Assembly (NCBI GenBank): GCA_036502765.1
Contig: DASXXX010000084.1
Span: 1 to 21,045, forward strand
Direction of reading: 5' to 3'
DNA from: DASUAS01 sp036502765
GTDB lineage: Bacteria > Actinomycetota > Acidimicrobiia > IMCC26256 > DASPTH01
Length of the DNA stretch: 21,045 nt
Shown here: positions 1 to 7,676 of the stretch, one piece after another
How positions within the stretch are numbered: the stretch's first letter is position 1
Layout of the letters: each line of letters starts with the position of its first letter
Notes under the pieces: model-generated
Seen by the model: the letters and a program-made list of their open reading frames with translations, nothing else
Told to the model about the DNA's origin: nothing
Databases searched by the model: none
Program-made: the position numbers and the translations under genes

Positions 1-984
1 GTCGAGGTCGCCGAGGGTGTCGAGCAACGACGGCATGTCGCCGAACTGCAGCGGGTCGTCGCCGCTGAAGTTCTGCGACCGCTGCCACGGCATGTTCGGG
101 AATGCCTGCTGCAGGTTGCGCGACAGCTGGTCGACCTGCCAACGCAGGTCCATGTCCTCGAGCAACGACTCGGACAACGCCTGCAGTTGTGCGCGCTGCT
201 CGGGCGACATCGAGTTCATCAGCTGCTGCATCTGCGCCATCGACTGCGCCATCTGCTCGAGCAGCTCGTCGAGGTTCTGCGGGTTGCCCGGGAAGAACTC
301 GCCGTGGCGCTCCATGAATCCGTCGAAGTCGGGCTCCTCACCGCGCTCGCGCTGCTCGAGCATCTGGTTGAGCTCGTTGAGCATGTCCTTCATCTGCGCC
401 ATGCGCTCGGGCGTCATGTTCTGCATGCCCTCGCTGAGCTGGTTGAAGTAGCTCTGCATCAGCTGCTCACGCAGCTGATCCATCAGCTCCTCGAACCGCT
501 CGCGCGCGGCGTCGTCCATGAACTCGTAGTTCTGCATCGCCTGCACCCGACCGGCGAGGTCGGGCGGCATCTCCTCGAGCTGGCGGCGCCGCTCCTCGGC
601 GACGTCCTCCACCAGTTCCTGGCGGCGCTGGTCACCCGAACGGGTGGCTTCGTCGACACGCCGGTCGATGCCCTCGCGCTCCATGTCGGCGACCTCGTCG
701 AGCTGATCGGCGATGTCGTCGTACACGCCCCCGAGGTCACGACGTTCGAGCTCCTCCCGACGACGCTGGCGCAGCTTCTCGAGCATCTCCCGCAGCCCCA
801 TGAGCTGCTCGCCGTTGCGGTCCTGGAACCCCTGCTGCATCATCCGCCGCAATGCCGCGTTGAGGTCACCGTGGTACAGCAGGTCGTCGGCCATCTCGTC
901 GAGCAGCGACTCGGCGTCGAGGTCGAAGCCGGTCTGCGTGCCGTCCCACTTGGAGTAACGGAATCCAGGGCCGCGACGAGGCAT
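1..984 (-). CDS. N-terminal part of a VWA-type partner protein of the MoxR/Mg-chelatase-like ATPase (3' end outside window)
   Basis: An uninterrupted frame of 328 codons runs from ATG at 984 off the left edge with no stop. It starts MPRRGPGFRYSKWDG and is acidic, mostly helical and very rich in Met, Gln, Glu and Arg, with long amphipathic stretches (about residues 60-260) that look like coiled coil. No signal peptide or membrane segment is visible. Long actinobacterial cytoplasmic proteins with this kind of N-terminus and a C-terminal von Willebrand factor A domain are usually encoded next to a Mg-chelatase-like ATPase; from memory M. tuberculosis Rv0959 beside Rv0958 is the model. The VWA domain and its MIDAS motif would lie beyond base 1, so the assignment rests on the N-terminal style and on the ATPase gene 2.4 kb upstream. 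The plus-strand reading of the same bases is a GC-bias shadow. Confidence 0.72.
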   Translation of the reverse strand, partial: MPRRGPGFRYSKWDGTQTGFDLDAESLLDEMADDLLYHGDLNAALRRMMQQGFQDRNGEQLMGLREMLEKLRQRRREELERRDLGGVYDDIADQLDEVADMEREGIDRRVDEATRSGDQRRQELVEDVAEERRRQLEEMPPDLAGRVQAMQNYEFMDDAARERFEELMDQLREQLMQSYFNQLSEGMQNMTPERMAQMKDMLNELNQMLEQRERGEEPDFDGFMERHGEFFPGNPQNLDELLEQMAQSMAQMQQLMNSMSPEQRAQLQALSESLLEDMDLRWQVDQLSRNLQQAFPNMPWQRSQNFSGDDPLQFGDMPSLLDTLGDLD

Positions 985-1029
985 GGGGCCACCGTACCGG
1001 TTCGCGATCGGGACCAGTGAGGGACCACA

Positions 1030-1434
1030 ATGCAGGGCATGCGCGTGCTGCGAGGAAGGGGCCTGCGAGCGGTCGTCGCCTTCGGGCTCCTCGCCGCCGC
1101 CCTCGCTGCGTGCTCAGGCGACTCGGAGAAGGCGTTGCCCACGCCGACCAAGGCGTTCTGCCAGGCCGCGTACGACTACGACACCAACCTGCCGAAGCTC
1201 ATGGGCAAGACCGCCAAGCAGACCGCACTCGTGGAGAAGCTCGCCGCGCACGCGCCGAAGGACATCGCGAAGGACGCGCAGACCTACCTCGACGCCATGC
1301 AGCGTGCGGCCGGTGGCGACGACTCCGTGGTCGACAACCCGAAGATCCAGACCGCAGTCGAGAACGTCGAGCGACGCGCCATCAGCGGCTGCGCGCTCTT
1401 CAACCAGAACAAGGACGGCACCGGCGGCGTCTGA
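1030..1434 (+). CDS. Small secreted lipoprotein of unknown function
   Basis: This 134-residue protein starts with a basic n-region (MQGMRVLRGRGLR), then a hydrophobic segment to about residue 26, then a lipobox LAAC with the lipidated cysteine at 28. A signal peptidase II lipoprotein anchored on the outer face of the membrane is therefore expected. The mature part is about 106 residues, mainly helical and charged. It holds two further Cys (in FCQAAYDYD and SGCALFNQN) that could form a disulfide joining its two ends. No family was recognised. A GTGAGGGA stretch just upstream (around 1016-1023) serves ATG 1030; an in-frame ATG at 1039 is the alternative. The gene is divergent from the VWA-type gene, with only 45 bp between them, and converges with the sigma-associated membrane protein. 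Confidence 0.8.
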   Translation: MQGMRVLRGRGLRAVVAFGLLAAALAACSGDSEKALPTPTKAFCQAAYDYDTNLPKLMGKTAKQTALVEKLAAHAPKDIAKDAQTYLDAMQRAAGGDDSVVDNPKIQTAVENVERRAISGCALFNQNKDGTGGV

Positions 1435-1455
1435 TCGTCGACCCGACGGCGGCCG

Positions 1456-2727
1456 TCACCCGGATGCAGACGTGGTCGTCGTGCTCGTGGGCGCGGTGGT
1501 GGTCGAGTCGGGCGGCGCGGTCGTCGGCGGTGTGGTCGGCGGCGGTGTGGTCGTCGGCGGTGTCGTGCTCGGCGCAGACGTCGTCGAAGGGCTTGGCGGG
1601 GTCGATGACGTCGACGCCGCAGGCACCGTCGTGGTCGGCGCCCCGGCCGGAGGGCAGGTGCCCGCGGGCGCGTCGACGGCGGCCTCGTTCGGCATCGTGA
1701 CGCGCTTCGCGCACCCGAAGTTGGAGAAGACGCTGTGGCGGGTCATCGAGCCGCCGTCGGCAAACCTGGTCGTGGCGACCACATCGCGGATGAAGCCCGC
1801 GTCGTCGACCCCGATGCGTTCGTCCGTCCCCGAGTAGCCGACCGACCGGAGCACGCCGATCGCGTCCGTGATGGCCTGACGCTGTTCGGCGCTCAACGTC
1901 GGCGCGTCCGCCATCCGTGCGAGGTCGACGTCGACGCGGTAGTAGGTGAGGTGCGTGCCGTCGTCGAGGACGCCGGTGCCGTCGGTCTTCGCTCCGGTGA
2001 CCATCTCCGACTCGAGCCCCAGGTACCCGCTGTTGCTCGCCAGGCTGATCATGGACTGTGCTCCCTGACCCTGTCCGAGCGTGCCCTCGACGAGGCCGGC
2101 GAAGCCCGAGAGCGAGCTCCCCGGGCCCGCGGCGCCCGCACCCACCGGCGCGCCGTTGGTGCCGTAGCCCGCGCCGCCGAATTCCCACACCGTGGAGTCG
2201 TTCACGTACAGGGTGATGCCACCGAGGAGGTCGGTGAAGACGGTCATCGCGTACGGACTCGTGTTGACGGTCCCGTGCCCGCGCAAGTCGGTCTCCGGGA
2301 CCTGAGAAAACGCGCCACACGACGAGATGCCGCCCGAGATGTCAGAGGGGTCGTCGGCCCGGGCACACGGCACGGACGGCACCTCGCCGGGTTCGATGTG
2401 GAACGTGAACTCGAGGTCGTAGCTGCCCGAGTCGACGGTGGCGGCCAACGCCTGCAGCACCTGCTGCTCGCCGTCGATGCGGTTGACGACGACCTGCTTG
2501 TCGTCGCCGTGGTGTTCGTGGTCCTCGTTCAGGAGCGCGGCACCGATCGGCACCGCGGCGATCAGGAGCAGCACAGCCAAGCCGGCGACCAGTGGACGGC
2601 GCCAGCGGGGTGCGGTCTTCGCCCGTCGCGACTCGGAGTCGGCGGCAGTGTCGAGCGGAGGGAGGTGCGCAGCGGCGTCGCTCAGCGCACGGCGGAGCGC
2701 GTCCTCGTCGTTTCCGTGGTCGGTCAT
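1456..2727 (-). CDS. Membrane-anchored sigma-associated (anti-sigma-like) protein with extracytoplasmic sensor domain and Thr/Pro tail
   Basis: The protein has 423 residues from ATG 2727, which overlaps the sigma-factor stop as ATGA and follows GGAGGA; a longer in-frame extension would run inside the sigma gene and is rejected. Layout: a cytoplasmic N-terminus (1-43), one transmembrane helix (about 45-66), an extracytoplasmic domain (about 80-360), and a Thr/Ser/Pro-rich tail (about 362-423). The cytoplasmic part lacks the HxxxCxxC motif of zinc anti-sigma factors. The outer domain has four Cys (121, 137, 339, 358) that could form two disulfides. Its pattern of residues (SYDLEFTFHI, LRGHGTVNTSPYAM, ITLYVNDSTVWEF) resembles the beta-sheet order of LolA/LppX-like lipoprotein folds. 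Coupling to an ECF sigma gene makes an anti-sigma or sensor role likely. The fold and ligand are inference. Confidence 0.75.
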   Translation of the reverse strand: MTDHGNDEDALRRALSDAAAHLPPLDTAADSESRRAKTAPRWRRPLVAGLAVLLLIAAVPIGAALLNEDHEHHGDDKQVVVNRIDGEQQVLQALAATVDSGSYDLEFTFHIEPGEVPSVPCARADDPSDISGGISSCGAFSQVPETDLRGHGTVNTSPYAMTVFTDLLGGITLYVNDSTVWEFGGAGYGTNGAPVGAGAAGPGSSLSGFAGLVEGTLGQGQGAQSMISLASNSGYLGLESEMVTGAKTDGTGVLDDGTHLTYYRVDVDLARMADAPTLSAEQRQAITDAIGVLRSVGYSGTDERIGVDDAGFIRDVVATTRFADGGSMTRHSVFSNFGCAKRVTMPNEAAVDAPAGTCPPAGAPTTTVPAASTSSTPPSPSTTSAPSTTPPTTTPPPTTPPTTAPPDSTTTAPTSTTTTSASG

Positions 2728-3218
2728 TCCTCCATCGCCTTCCTCAGCGCGGCCAGGCCGCGGGACGCGAGCGAGCGGACCGTCGCGGGACGGCAACCCA
2801 GCAGCTCGGCGATCTCGGCCTCCGGGCGGTCTTCGTAGTAGCGGAGCACGAGCACGGCGCGCTGGCGATGTGGCAGTCGACCGAGCACATCGAGCACGAC
2901 GTTGGTCTCGGGCTGCACCGCCAGCGGCACCAGATCGGCGAACCGGGCCCGTTCACGAGCAGCGCGCCGATGGTGCATGCGCGACCCGTTGACGACCGAG
3001 GTCCGCAAGTACGCGCCGGGTGTCCGGACGTCGGCATACCGGGCGTGGAGCTGCACGAAGGCGTCCTGCACGACGTCCTCCGCGACCGCTCGGTTCCCCG
3101 TGAGGAGGTAGGCGAAGCGCACGAGCGCGTCGTGATGATCCGCGAACAGTTCGGCTGGGCTGGCGACGGGCCGCGGGTACGGCGGGCTCGCCGCGGGTCC
3201 AGGATCGGGTGCGGTCAC
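2724..3218 (-). CDS. ECF RNA polymerase sigma factor, SigE-family type
   Basis: The protein has 164 residues. Region 2 spans about 23-90 (ELFADHHDALVRFAYLLTG, AEDVVQDAFVQL). Region 4 spans about 108-162 (LPHRQRAVLVLRYYED, then the helix-turn-helix EIAELLGCRPATVRSLASRG). This matches the short actinobacterial SigE-family ECF factors in length and motifs. The start chosen is GTG 3218, because GGGAGGGG lies immediately upstream and the Pro-rich residues that follow suit a linker; an in-frame start 78 bases further upstream would only add a low-complexity extension. The stop overlaps the start of the membrane protein (ATGA), which implies co-translation with its presumed regulator. ECF factors redirect RNA polymerase to stress genes. 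The signal sensed here is unknown, and I could not identify an autoregulatory promoter upstream. Confidence 0.9.
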   Translation of the reverse strand: MTAPDPGPAASPPYPRPVASPAELFADHHDALVRFAYLLTGNRAVAEDVVQDAFVQLHARYADVRTPGAYLRTSVVNGSRMHHRRAARERARFADLVPLAVQPETNVVLDVLGRLPHRQRAVLVLRYYEDRPEAEIAELLGCRPATVRSLASRGLAALRKAMEE

Positions 3219-3220
3219 GT

Positions 3221-3228
3221 CCCCTCCC
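3221..3228 (-). promoter_or_regulatory. Ribosome binding site of the ECF sigma gene
   Basis: On the minus strand GGGAGGGG is followed by AC and the GTG start at 3218. It is the only strong Shine-Dalgarno match in this frame and decides the start. Confidence 0.65.
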
Positions 3229-3375
3229 ACGGTCGGCACACCCGCGCGACGAACCTCCACGTCAACGAGATGCCGCACGCCCCCGTTTCGTTGCACGCGT
3301 ACGCGGAATTTCTCCCGGGGCCGCGCTTCTGCAGGTCGGGGTCGTCGCTACCCCCGCCTCCCTCACCGCGCCTCC

Positions 3376-4776
3376 CTACCCCCGGCCGCGGTAGGCGGCG
3401 CGGCCGCCGAGGGCGTCCTTGTTGAGTCGCTTCGAGAGGTGCAGACCCTCGAGCACGAACTCGGTGGCCGAAGCGACGCCCGCGGGCGTCTCCCCCACCT
3501 CGAGGTCGGCGAGCGTCGCCCGCAACGCCGGGACGTCGGTGAGCAGCTTGGCGTACTCCGACGACGCGATGTCCTCGCCGGTGTGCACGACCAGGCCACC
3601 CTCGAACGCAGTGACGACGTCGGTGAGCTTCTCGGGCCGGGTGCGCGCCCGGAACGTCTCGAGGATCGACGCCTTCACGATGCGGTCGAGGACCTGCTCC
3701 TCGCGGCCGTCGTCGACCGTCTCGAACTCGACTTTGCCCGCGGTGCTGGCGACCAGTGCGTCGAGGTCGCTCACGCGCGGCACCACTTCGGTTTCGCCGT
3801 GGCGCAGCGCGCGCCGCGTGGCGTTGGCCACGAGCGTCTCGTAGTTGGCGATCGAGAGCCGCACCGACACGCCGGAACGCTGGTTGATGTGCGGCGAGCG
3901 TCGAGCCTGCTGGCTCATCTCGGCGACGATCTCGGTCATGAACGACGGCACCTGCACGTTGAGGCCCACGGCAGTGAGTGGACGCGCCTCCTGCTCGACG
4001 ACCGCGGCCTCGAGCTCGGCGTCGAGCGGGTAGTGCGTGCGGATCTGCGCGCCGAAGCGGTCCTTCAGCGGCGTGATGATGCGACCACGGTTCGTGTAGT
4101 CCTCGGGGTTGGCCGACGCGAGGAGCATGAGGTCGATCGGGAGGCGCACCTTGTAGCCGCGGATCTGCACGTCGCGCTCCTCGAGCACGTTGAGCAGACC
4201 CACCTGGATGCGCTCGGCGAGGTCGGGGAGCTCGTTGATCGAGAAGATCGACCGATTGGTGCGCGGCACCAGGCCGTAGTGGATGGTGAGCTCGTCGGAG
4301 AGGTACCGACCCTCGGCGACCTTGATGGGGTCGACCTCGCCGATGAGGTCGGCGATCGAGGTGTCGGGCGTTGCCAGCTTCTCGCCGAACCGACGGTCGC
4401 GGTGCACCCACTCGATCGGCGTGTCGTCACCACGCTCGGCAAGGAGCACGCGCGCGTGCTGCGAGATCGGGTGGTACGGGTCGTCGTTGATCTCGCTCCC
4501 GGCGACGATGGGCATCCACTCGTCGAGCAGCTCCGTGAGCGAGCGGATCATGCGGGTCTTCCCCTGGCCGCGTTCGCCGAGGAAGATCACGTCGTGCCCG
4601 GCGATCAGGGCGTTCTCGAGCTGGGGGAGGACGGTGTCCTCGTAGCCGATCACGCCCTCGACCAACGGGCGTCCTTCGGCGATGCGCGCCAGGGCGTTGG
4701 CCCGCACCTCCTCCTTGACCGGGCGCGACTCCCACCCGTCGCTCCTGAGCTCGCCGAGCGTTCCGGGACGGGTCAT
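3376..4776 (-). CDS. MoxR/Mg-chelatase-like AAA+ ATPase
   Basis: The protein has 466 residues from ATG 4776, which has AGGAG seven bases upstream; a GTG 36 bases earlier lacks a ribosome binding site. Walker A is GERGQGKTR (about 67-75). The Walker B strand reads IFSINELPDL, with Asn where most AAA+ proteins have Asp. Sensor 1 is LLASANPEDYTNRG, followed by ITPLKDRFGAQIRTHYP, the arginine-containing element of chelatase-type ATPases. A helical lid and C-terminal part follow. The length and motifs fit the family annotated as possible magnesium chelatase (M. tuberculosis Rv0958, about 460 residues, from memory). No chlorophyll or cobalamin genes are nearby, so metal chelation is not implied. 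With a VWA partner such ATPases usually act as protein-remodelling or metal-insertion chaperones. The partner here is probably the gene at 1-984. Confidence 0.88.
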   Translation of the reverse strand: MTRPGTLGELRSDGWESRPVKEEVRANALARIAEGRPLVEGVIGYEDTVLPQLENALIAGHDVIFLGERGQGKTRMIRSLTELLDEWMPIVAGSEINDDPYHPISQHARVLLAERGDDTPIEWVHRDRRFGEKLATPDTSIADLIGEVDPIKVAEGRYLSDELTIHYGLVPRTNRSIFSINELPDLAERIQVGLLNVLEERDVQIRGYKVRLPIDLMLLASANPEDYTNRGRIITPLKDRFGAQIRTHYPLDAELEAAVVEQEARPLTAVGLNVQVPSFMTEIVAEMSQQARRSPHINQRSGVSVRLSIANYETLVANATRRALRHGETEVVPRVSDLDALVASTAGKVEFETVDDGREEQVLDRIVKASILETFRARTRPEKLTDVVTAFEGGLVVHTGEDIASSEYAKLLTDVPALRATLADLEVGETPAGVASATEFVLEGLHLSKRLNKDALGGRAAYRGRG

Positions 4777-4783
4777 GCGCTTG

Positions 4784-4788
4784 CTCCT
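4784..4788 (-). promoter_or_regulatory. Ribosome binding site deciding the ATPase start
   Basis: AGGAG on the minus strand, seven bases before ATG 4776. It favours this start over the upstream GTG at 4812. Confidence 0.6.
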
Positions 4789-4876
4789 GTGGTGGGGGGC
4801 CTCTTTCGCCACGGTATCGCGGGGTCACCGCCGCCGGTGAGGGAGGCGGTGAGGGGCATCCGCCCGGACCGGGCAT

Positions 4877-4894
4877 TTGAGAAAACTCTCACAA
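4877..4894. promoter_or_regulatory. Rex-like palindrome upstream of the sdh operon
   Basis: TTGAGAAAACTCTCACAA agrees at 12 of the 14 defined positions with the redox-sensor Rex operator TTGTGAA-N4-TTCACAA. A further exact half-site TTCACAA lies at 4902-4908, inside CTTGT-TC-ACAAG. The site sits 39 bp before sdhC ATG, where a repressor would act. Rex responds to the NADH/NAD ratio and controls respiratory genes in Gram-positive bacteria. No rex gene is in the window, so binding is inference from the motif alone. Confidence 0.4.
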
Positions 4895-4932
4895 TCCCTT
4901 GTTCACAAGCGTTGCCAGGTACGTTTCGGGAC

Positions 4933-5727
4933 ATGGCGAAGGTGGAGGAAGAGGTCTCGACCGCTGCTCAGAACGCCGGCGCCGACGACGCCGACGCGCT
5001 GGCGCGGTACACGGGCCCCCCGGTCCCGGCCCCCCGTCCCCAGGGTCACTTCCTGGTGCGGTTCTGGCGCTCGGCGGTCGGCAAGAAGTGGCTGATGGCC
5101 ATCAGCGGGATCATCCTGCTCGGCTTCGTGCTCGTGCACATGATCGGCAACCTGAAGGTGTTCTTGGGCAAGGAGCATCTCAACGTCTACGGAGAGTGGC
5201 TCCGCACCCTCGGCGAGCCCGCGCTGCCGCGCACGGTCCTGCTCTGGACCATCCGGATCGTGCTCATCGGCGCGTTCGTGGTGCACATCGTCGCCGCGTA
5301 CCAGCTCACCCGGATGAACCAGAAGGCCCGACCCACGAAGTACCAGTCGAAGCGCGACTACGTGGCGGCGAACTTCGCGTCGCGCACGATGCGCTGGACC
5401 GGGATCATCGTGGGCCTCTTCATCATCTTCCACCTCGCCGACCTCACCTGGGGTCCGGCGAACCCGCACTTCGTGCGCGGTGACCCGTACGACAACCTCT
5501 TCGCCAGCTTCGACCGCGTGCCGGTGGCGATCATCTACATCGTCTGCATGTTGGCGCTCGGGTTCCACGTCTTCCACGGCGCCTGGAGCATGTTCCAGAG
5601 CCTCGGGCTCAACAACCCGCGCTGGAACATCTGGCGCCGCTACTTCGCGATCGCGTTCGCGGTCGTCATCACGGTGGGCAACATCAGCATGCCGTTGCTC
5701 ATCACGACCGGGGTGGTGACCAGATGA
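4933..5727 (+). CDS. sdhC: Succinate dehydrogenase membrane anchor, cytochrome b type
   Basis: The protein has 264 residues. An acidic/Pro-rich N-terminus (1-45) precedes five predicted transmembrane helices (about 52-73, 103-125, 155-172, 196-215, 236-258). This is the single-chain anchor of Bacillus/Sdh1-type enzymes, which lack SdhD. Conserved His lie in or near the helices (H69 in LVHMIGN, H118, H167, H212, H215) and could be haem ligands. Only one Cys (205) is present, so this chain alone cannot supply a two-Cys/two-His iron-sulfur site. It anchors SdhA/SdhB and passes electrons to quinone, probably menaquinone. ATG 4933 has no clear ribosome binding site and may be leaderless. A long in-frame upstream extension lies antisense to the ATPase gene and is rejected. 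The stop overlaps sdhA as ATGA. Confidence 0.95.
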   Translation: MAKVEEEVSTAAQNAGADDADALARYTGPPVPAPRPQGHFLVRFWRSAVGKKWLMAISGIILLGFVLVHMIGNLKVFLGKEHLNVYGEWLRTLGEPALPRTVLLWTIRIVLIGAFVVHIVAAYQLTRMNQKARPTKYQSKRDYVAANFASRTMRWTGIIVGLFIIFHLADLTWGPANPHFVRGDPYDNLFASFDRVPVAIIYIVCMLALGFHVFHGAWSMFQSLGLNNPRWNIWRRYFAIAFAVVITVGNISMPLLITTGVVTR

Positions 5728-7646
5728 TCGGTGAGCTCGACGCCCGGATCCCTGAGGGTCCGATCGCGGAGAAGTGGTCGAACCACAAGTTCGACGTGAA
5801 GCTGGTGAACCCCGCCAACAAGCGTCGCTTCGAGATCATCGTCGTGGGCAGCGGGCTCGCGGGCGCGGCGGCTGCTGCGACCCTCGGTGAGCTCGGCTAC
5901 CGCGTGAAGCTGTTCACGTTCCACGACACGCCGCGCCGCGCGCACAGCATCGCGGCGCAGGGTGGCATCAACGCGGCGAAGAACTACCCGAACGACGGCG
6001 ACAGCGTGCACCGCCTGTTCTACGACACCATCAAGGGCGGCGACTTCCGCTCCCGCGAGGGCAACGTGTACCGGCTCGCCGAAGTGAGCGTCAACATCAT
6101 CGACCAGTGCGTCGCGCAGGGTGTGCCGTTCGCGCGCGAGTACGGCGGTCTGCTCGACAACCGGTCCTTCGGTGGCGCGCAGGTGTCGCGCACGTTCTAC
6201 GCCCGGGGGCAGACCGGCCAACAGCTGCTGCTCGGCGCGTACCAGGCCCTCGCGCACCAGGTCGCGCGCGGCACCGTCGAGCTGTTCACCCGGAGCGAGA
6301 TGCTCGACCTCGTGGTGAAGGACGGCAAGGCCGCCGGCATCGTCACCCGCGACCTCACCACCGGCGCGGTGCAGTCGTGGTCGGCGCACGCGGTCGCGCT
6401 CTGCACGGGCGGGTACGGCAACGCCTACTACCTGTCGACCAACGCCAAGGCCAGCAACGTCACCGCCGCGTGGCGGGCGCACAAGCGCGGCGCACTGTTC
6501 GCCAACCCGTGCTTCACGCAGATCCACCCCACGTGCATCCCGCGCAGCGACGACTTCCAATCGAAGCTCACGCTGATGTCGGAATCGCTCCGAAACGACG
6601 GTCGCGTGTGGATCCCGAAGCAGCTCGACGACCCGCGCTCCCCCGACCAGATCCCGGTCGACGACCGCGACTACTTCCTCGAGCGTCGCTACCCCGCGTT
6701 CGGCAACCTGGTGCCGCGCGACGTGGCGTCGCGCGCGATCAAGACCGAGGTCGACGCCGGCCGCGGCGTCGGGCCCCAGAAGAACGGCGTGTACCTCGAC
6801 TTCCAGGAGTCGATCGAGCGCCTCGGGCAGGACGTCGTCGAGGAGCGCTACGGCAACCTCTTCGAGATGTACGAGCGCATCACCGACGAGAACCCGTACC
6901 AGGTCCCCATGCGGATCTACCCCGCCATCCACTACACGATGGGTGGGCTCTGGGTCGACTACAACCTGATGAGCAACGTGCCCGGCCTGTACGTGCTCGG
7001 CGAGGCCAACTTCGCCGACCAGGGCGCCAACCGCCTCGGTGCCAGCGCGCTGATGCAGGGTCTCGCCGACGGGTACTTCGTGCTCCCGTCGACCATCTCC
7101 GACTACCTCGCGCCGCAGCTCGGCACCGCGCCGGTGCCGGCCGACGACCCCGCCTTCAAGGAGGCGGAGACCGCGGTGGCCGACCAGACCAAGCGGTTCC
7201 TGTCGGTGAACGGCAAGCACTCGGTCGACCACTTCCACCGCGAGCTCGGCAACATCCTGTGGGACAACTGCGGCATGGCCCGCAGCCAGCAGTCGCTGCA
7301 GAAAGCACTCACCGACATCCCCGCGCTGCGCGAGGAGTTCTACGCCGACGTGAAGGTGCCCGGGAGCGCGGCCACGCTCAACCAGTCGCTCGAGAAGGCC
7401 GGCCGGGTCGCCGACTTCCTCGAGTTCGGCGAGCTGCTCTGCCTCGACGCCCTCACCCGTGAGGAGTCGTGCGGTGGTCACCTGCGGGTCGAGCACCAGA
7501 CCGAGGAGGGCGAGGCCCTGCGCGACGACGAGAACTTCTCGCACGTCGCCGCGTGGGAGTTCGAGGGCGTGAGCAGCGCACCGACGCTGCACAAGGAACC
7601 GCTCGAGTTCGAATACGTCCACCTGGCCCAGCGAAGCTACAAGTAG
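5724..7646 (+). CDS. sdhA: Succinate dehydrogenase flavoprotein subunit
   Basis: This 640-residue protein oxidises succinate to fumarate at a covalently bound FAD on the cytoplasmic side of the membrane. The dinucleotide motif is VGSGLAGAAAA (41-51). HSIAAQGGINAA (74-85) carries His74, the expected flavin attachment residue. The substrate region shows QIHPTCIP (267-273), SESLRNDGRVW (287-296) with Arg290, and IHYTMGGLW (402-410). GEANFADQGANRLGA (426-440) is the C-terminal FAD-binding signature. Length and motif spelling fit the Bacillus/Sdh1-like branch rather than the proteobacterial SdhA branch. ATG 5724 overlaps the sdhC stop by four bases, giving translational coupling. sdhB follows after 30 bp. 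Fumarate reductase activity cannot be excluded from sequence. Confidence 0.97.
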   Translation: MIGELDARIPEGPIAEKWSNHKFDVKLVNPANKRRFEIIVVGSGLAGAAAAATLGELGYRVKLFTFHDTPRRAHSIAAQGGINAAKNYPNDGDSVHRLFYDTIKGGDFRSREGNVYRLAEVSVNIIDQCVAQGVPFAREYGGLLDNRSFGGAQVSRTFYARGQTGQQLLLGAYQALAHQVARGTVELFTRSEMLDLVVKDGKAAGIVTRDLTTGAVQSWSAHAVALCTGGYGNAYYLSTNAKASNVTAAWRAHKRGALFANPCFTQIHPTCIPRSDDFQSKLTLMSESLRNDGRVWIPKQLDDPRSPDQIPVDDRDYFLERRYPAFGNLVPRDVASRAIKTEVDAGRGVGPQKNGVYLDFQESIERLGQDVVEERYGNLFEMYERITDENPYQVPMRIYPAIHYTMGGLWVDYNLMSNVPGLYVLGEANFADQGANRLGASALMQGLADGYFVLPSTISDYLAPQLGTAPVPADDPAFKEAETAVADQTKRFLSVNGKHSVDHFHRELGNILWDNCGMARSQQSLQKALTDIPALREEFYADVKVPGSAATLNQSLEKAGRVADFLEFGELLCLDALTREESCGGHLRVEHQTEEGEALRDDENFSHVAAWEFEGVSSAPTLHKEPLEFEYVHLAQRSYK

Positions 7647-7676
7647 CAACGAGATCCGGAAGGGCACGCACACACC

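Noticed and set aside
187..1020. Plus-strand open frame over the VWA-type gene
   Set aside because: The Leu/His/Val-rich composition mirrors the Met/Gln/Glu-rich minus-strand protein, and there is no ribosome binding site or domain.
1446..1458. GACGG-CGG-CCGTC hairpin between the convergent lipoprotein and sigma-associated genes
   Set aside because: The five-base stem is too short and overlaps a stop codon region. Such stems arise often by chance at this G+C content.
1490..1660. Repetitive GTC/GGT-rich stretch considered as a repeat array or CRISPR-like element
   Set aside because: It encodes the Thr/Ser/Pro tail of the sigma-associated protein. There are no regular repeats with spacers.
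3219..3375. Autoregulated ECF promoter ahead of the sigma gene
   Set aside because: A CAAC-type -35 candidate (GTGCAACGAAAC on the minus strand) has no convincing -10 partner at the right spacing.
3439..4932. In-frame 5' extension of sdhC across the ATPase gene
   Set aside because: It is antisense to conserved ATPase motifs. SdhC family length and the intergenic position of ATG 4933 support the short form.
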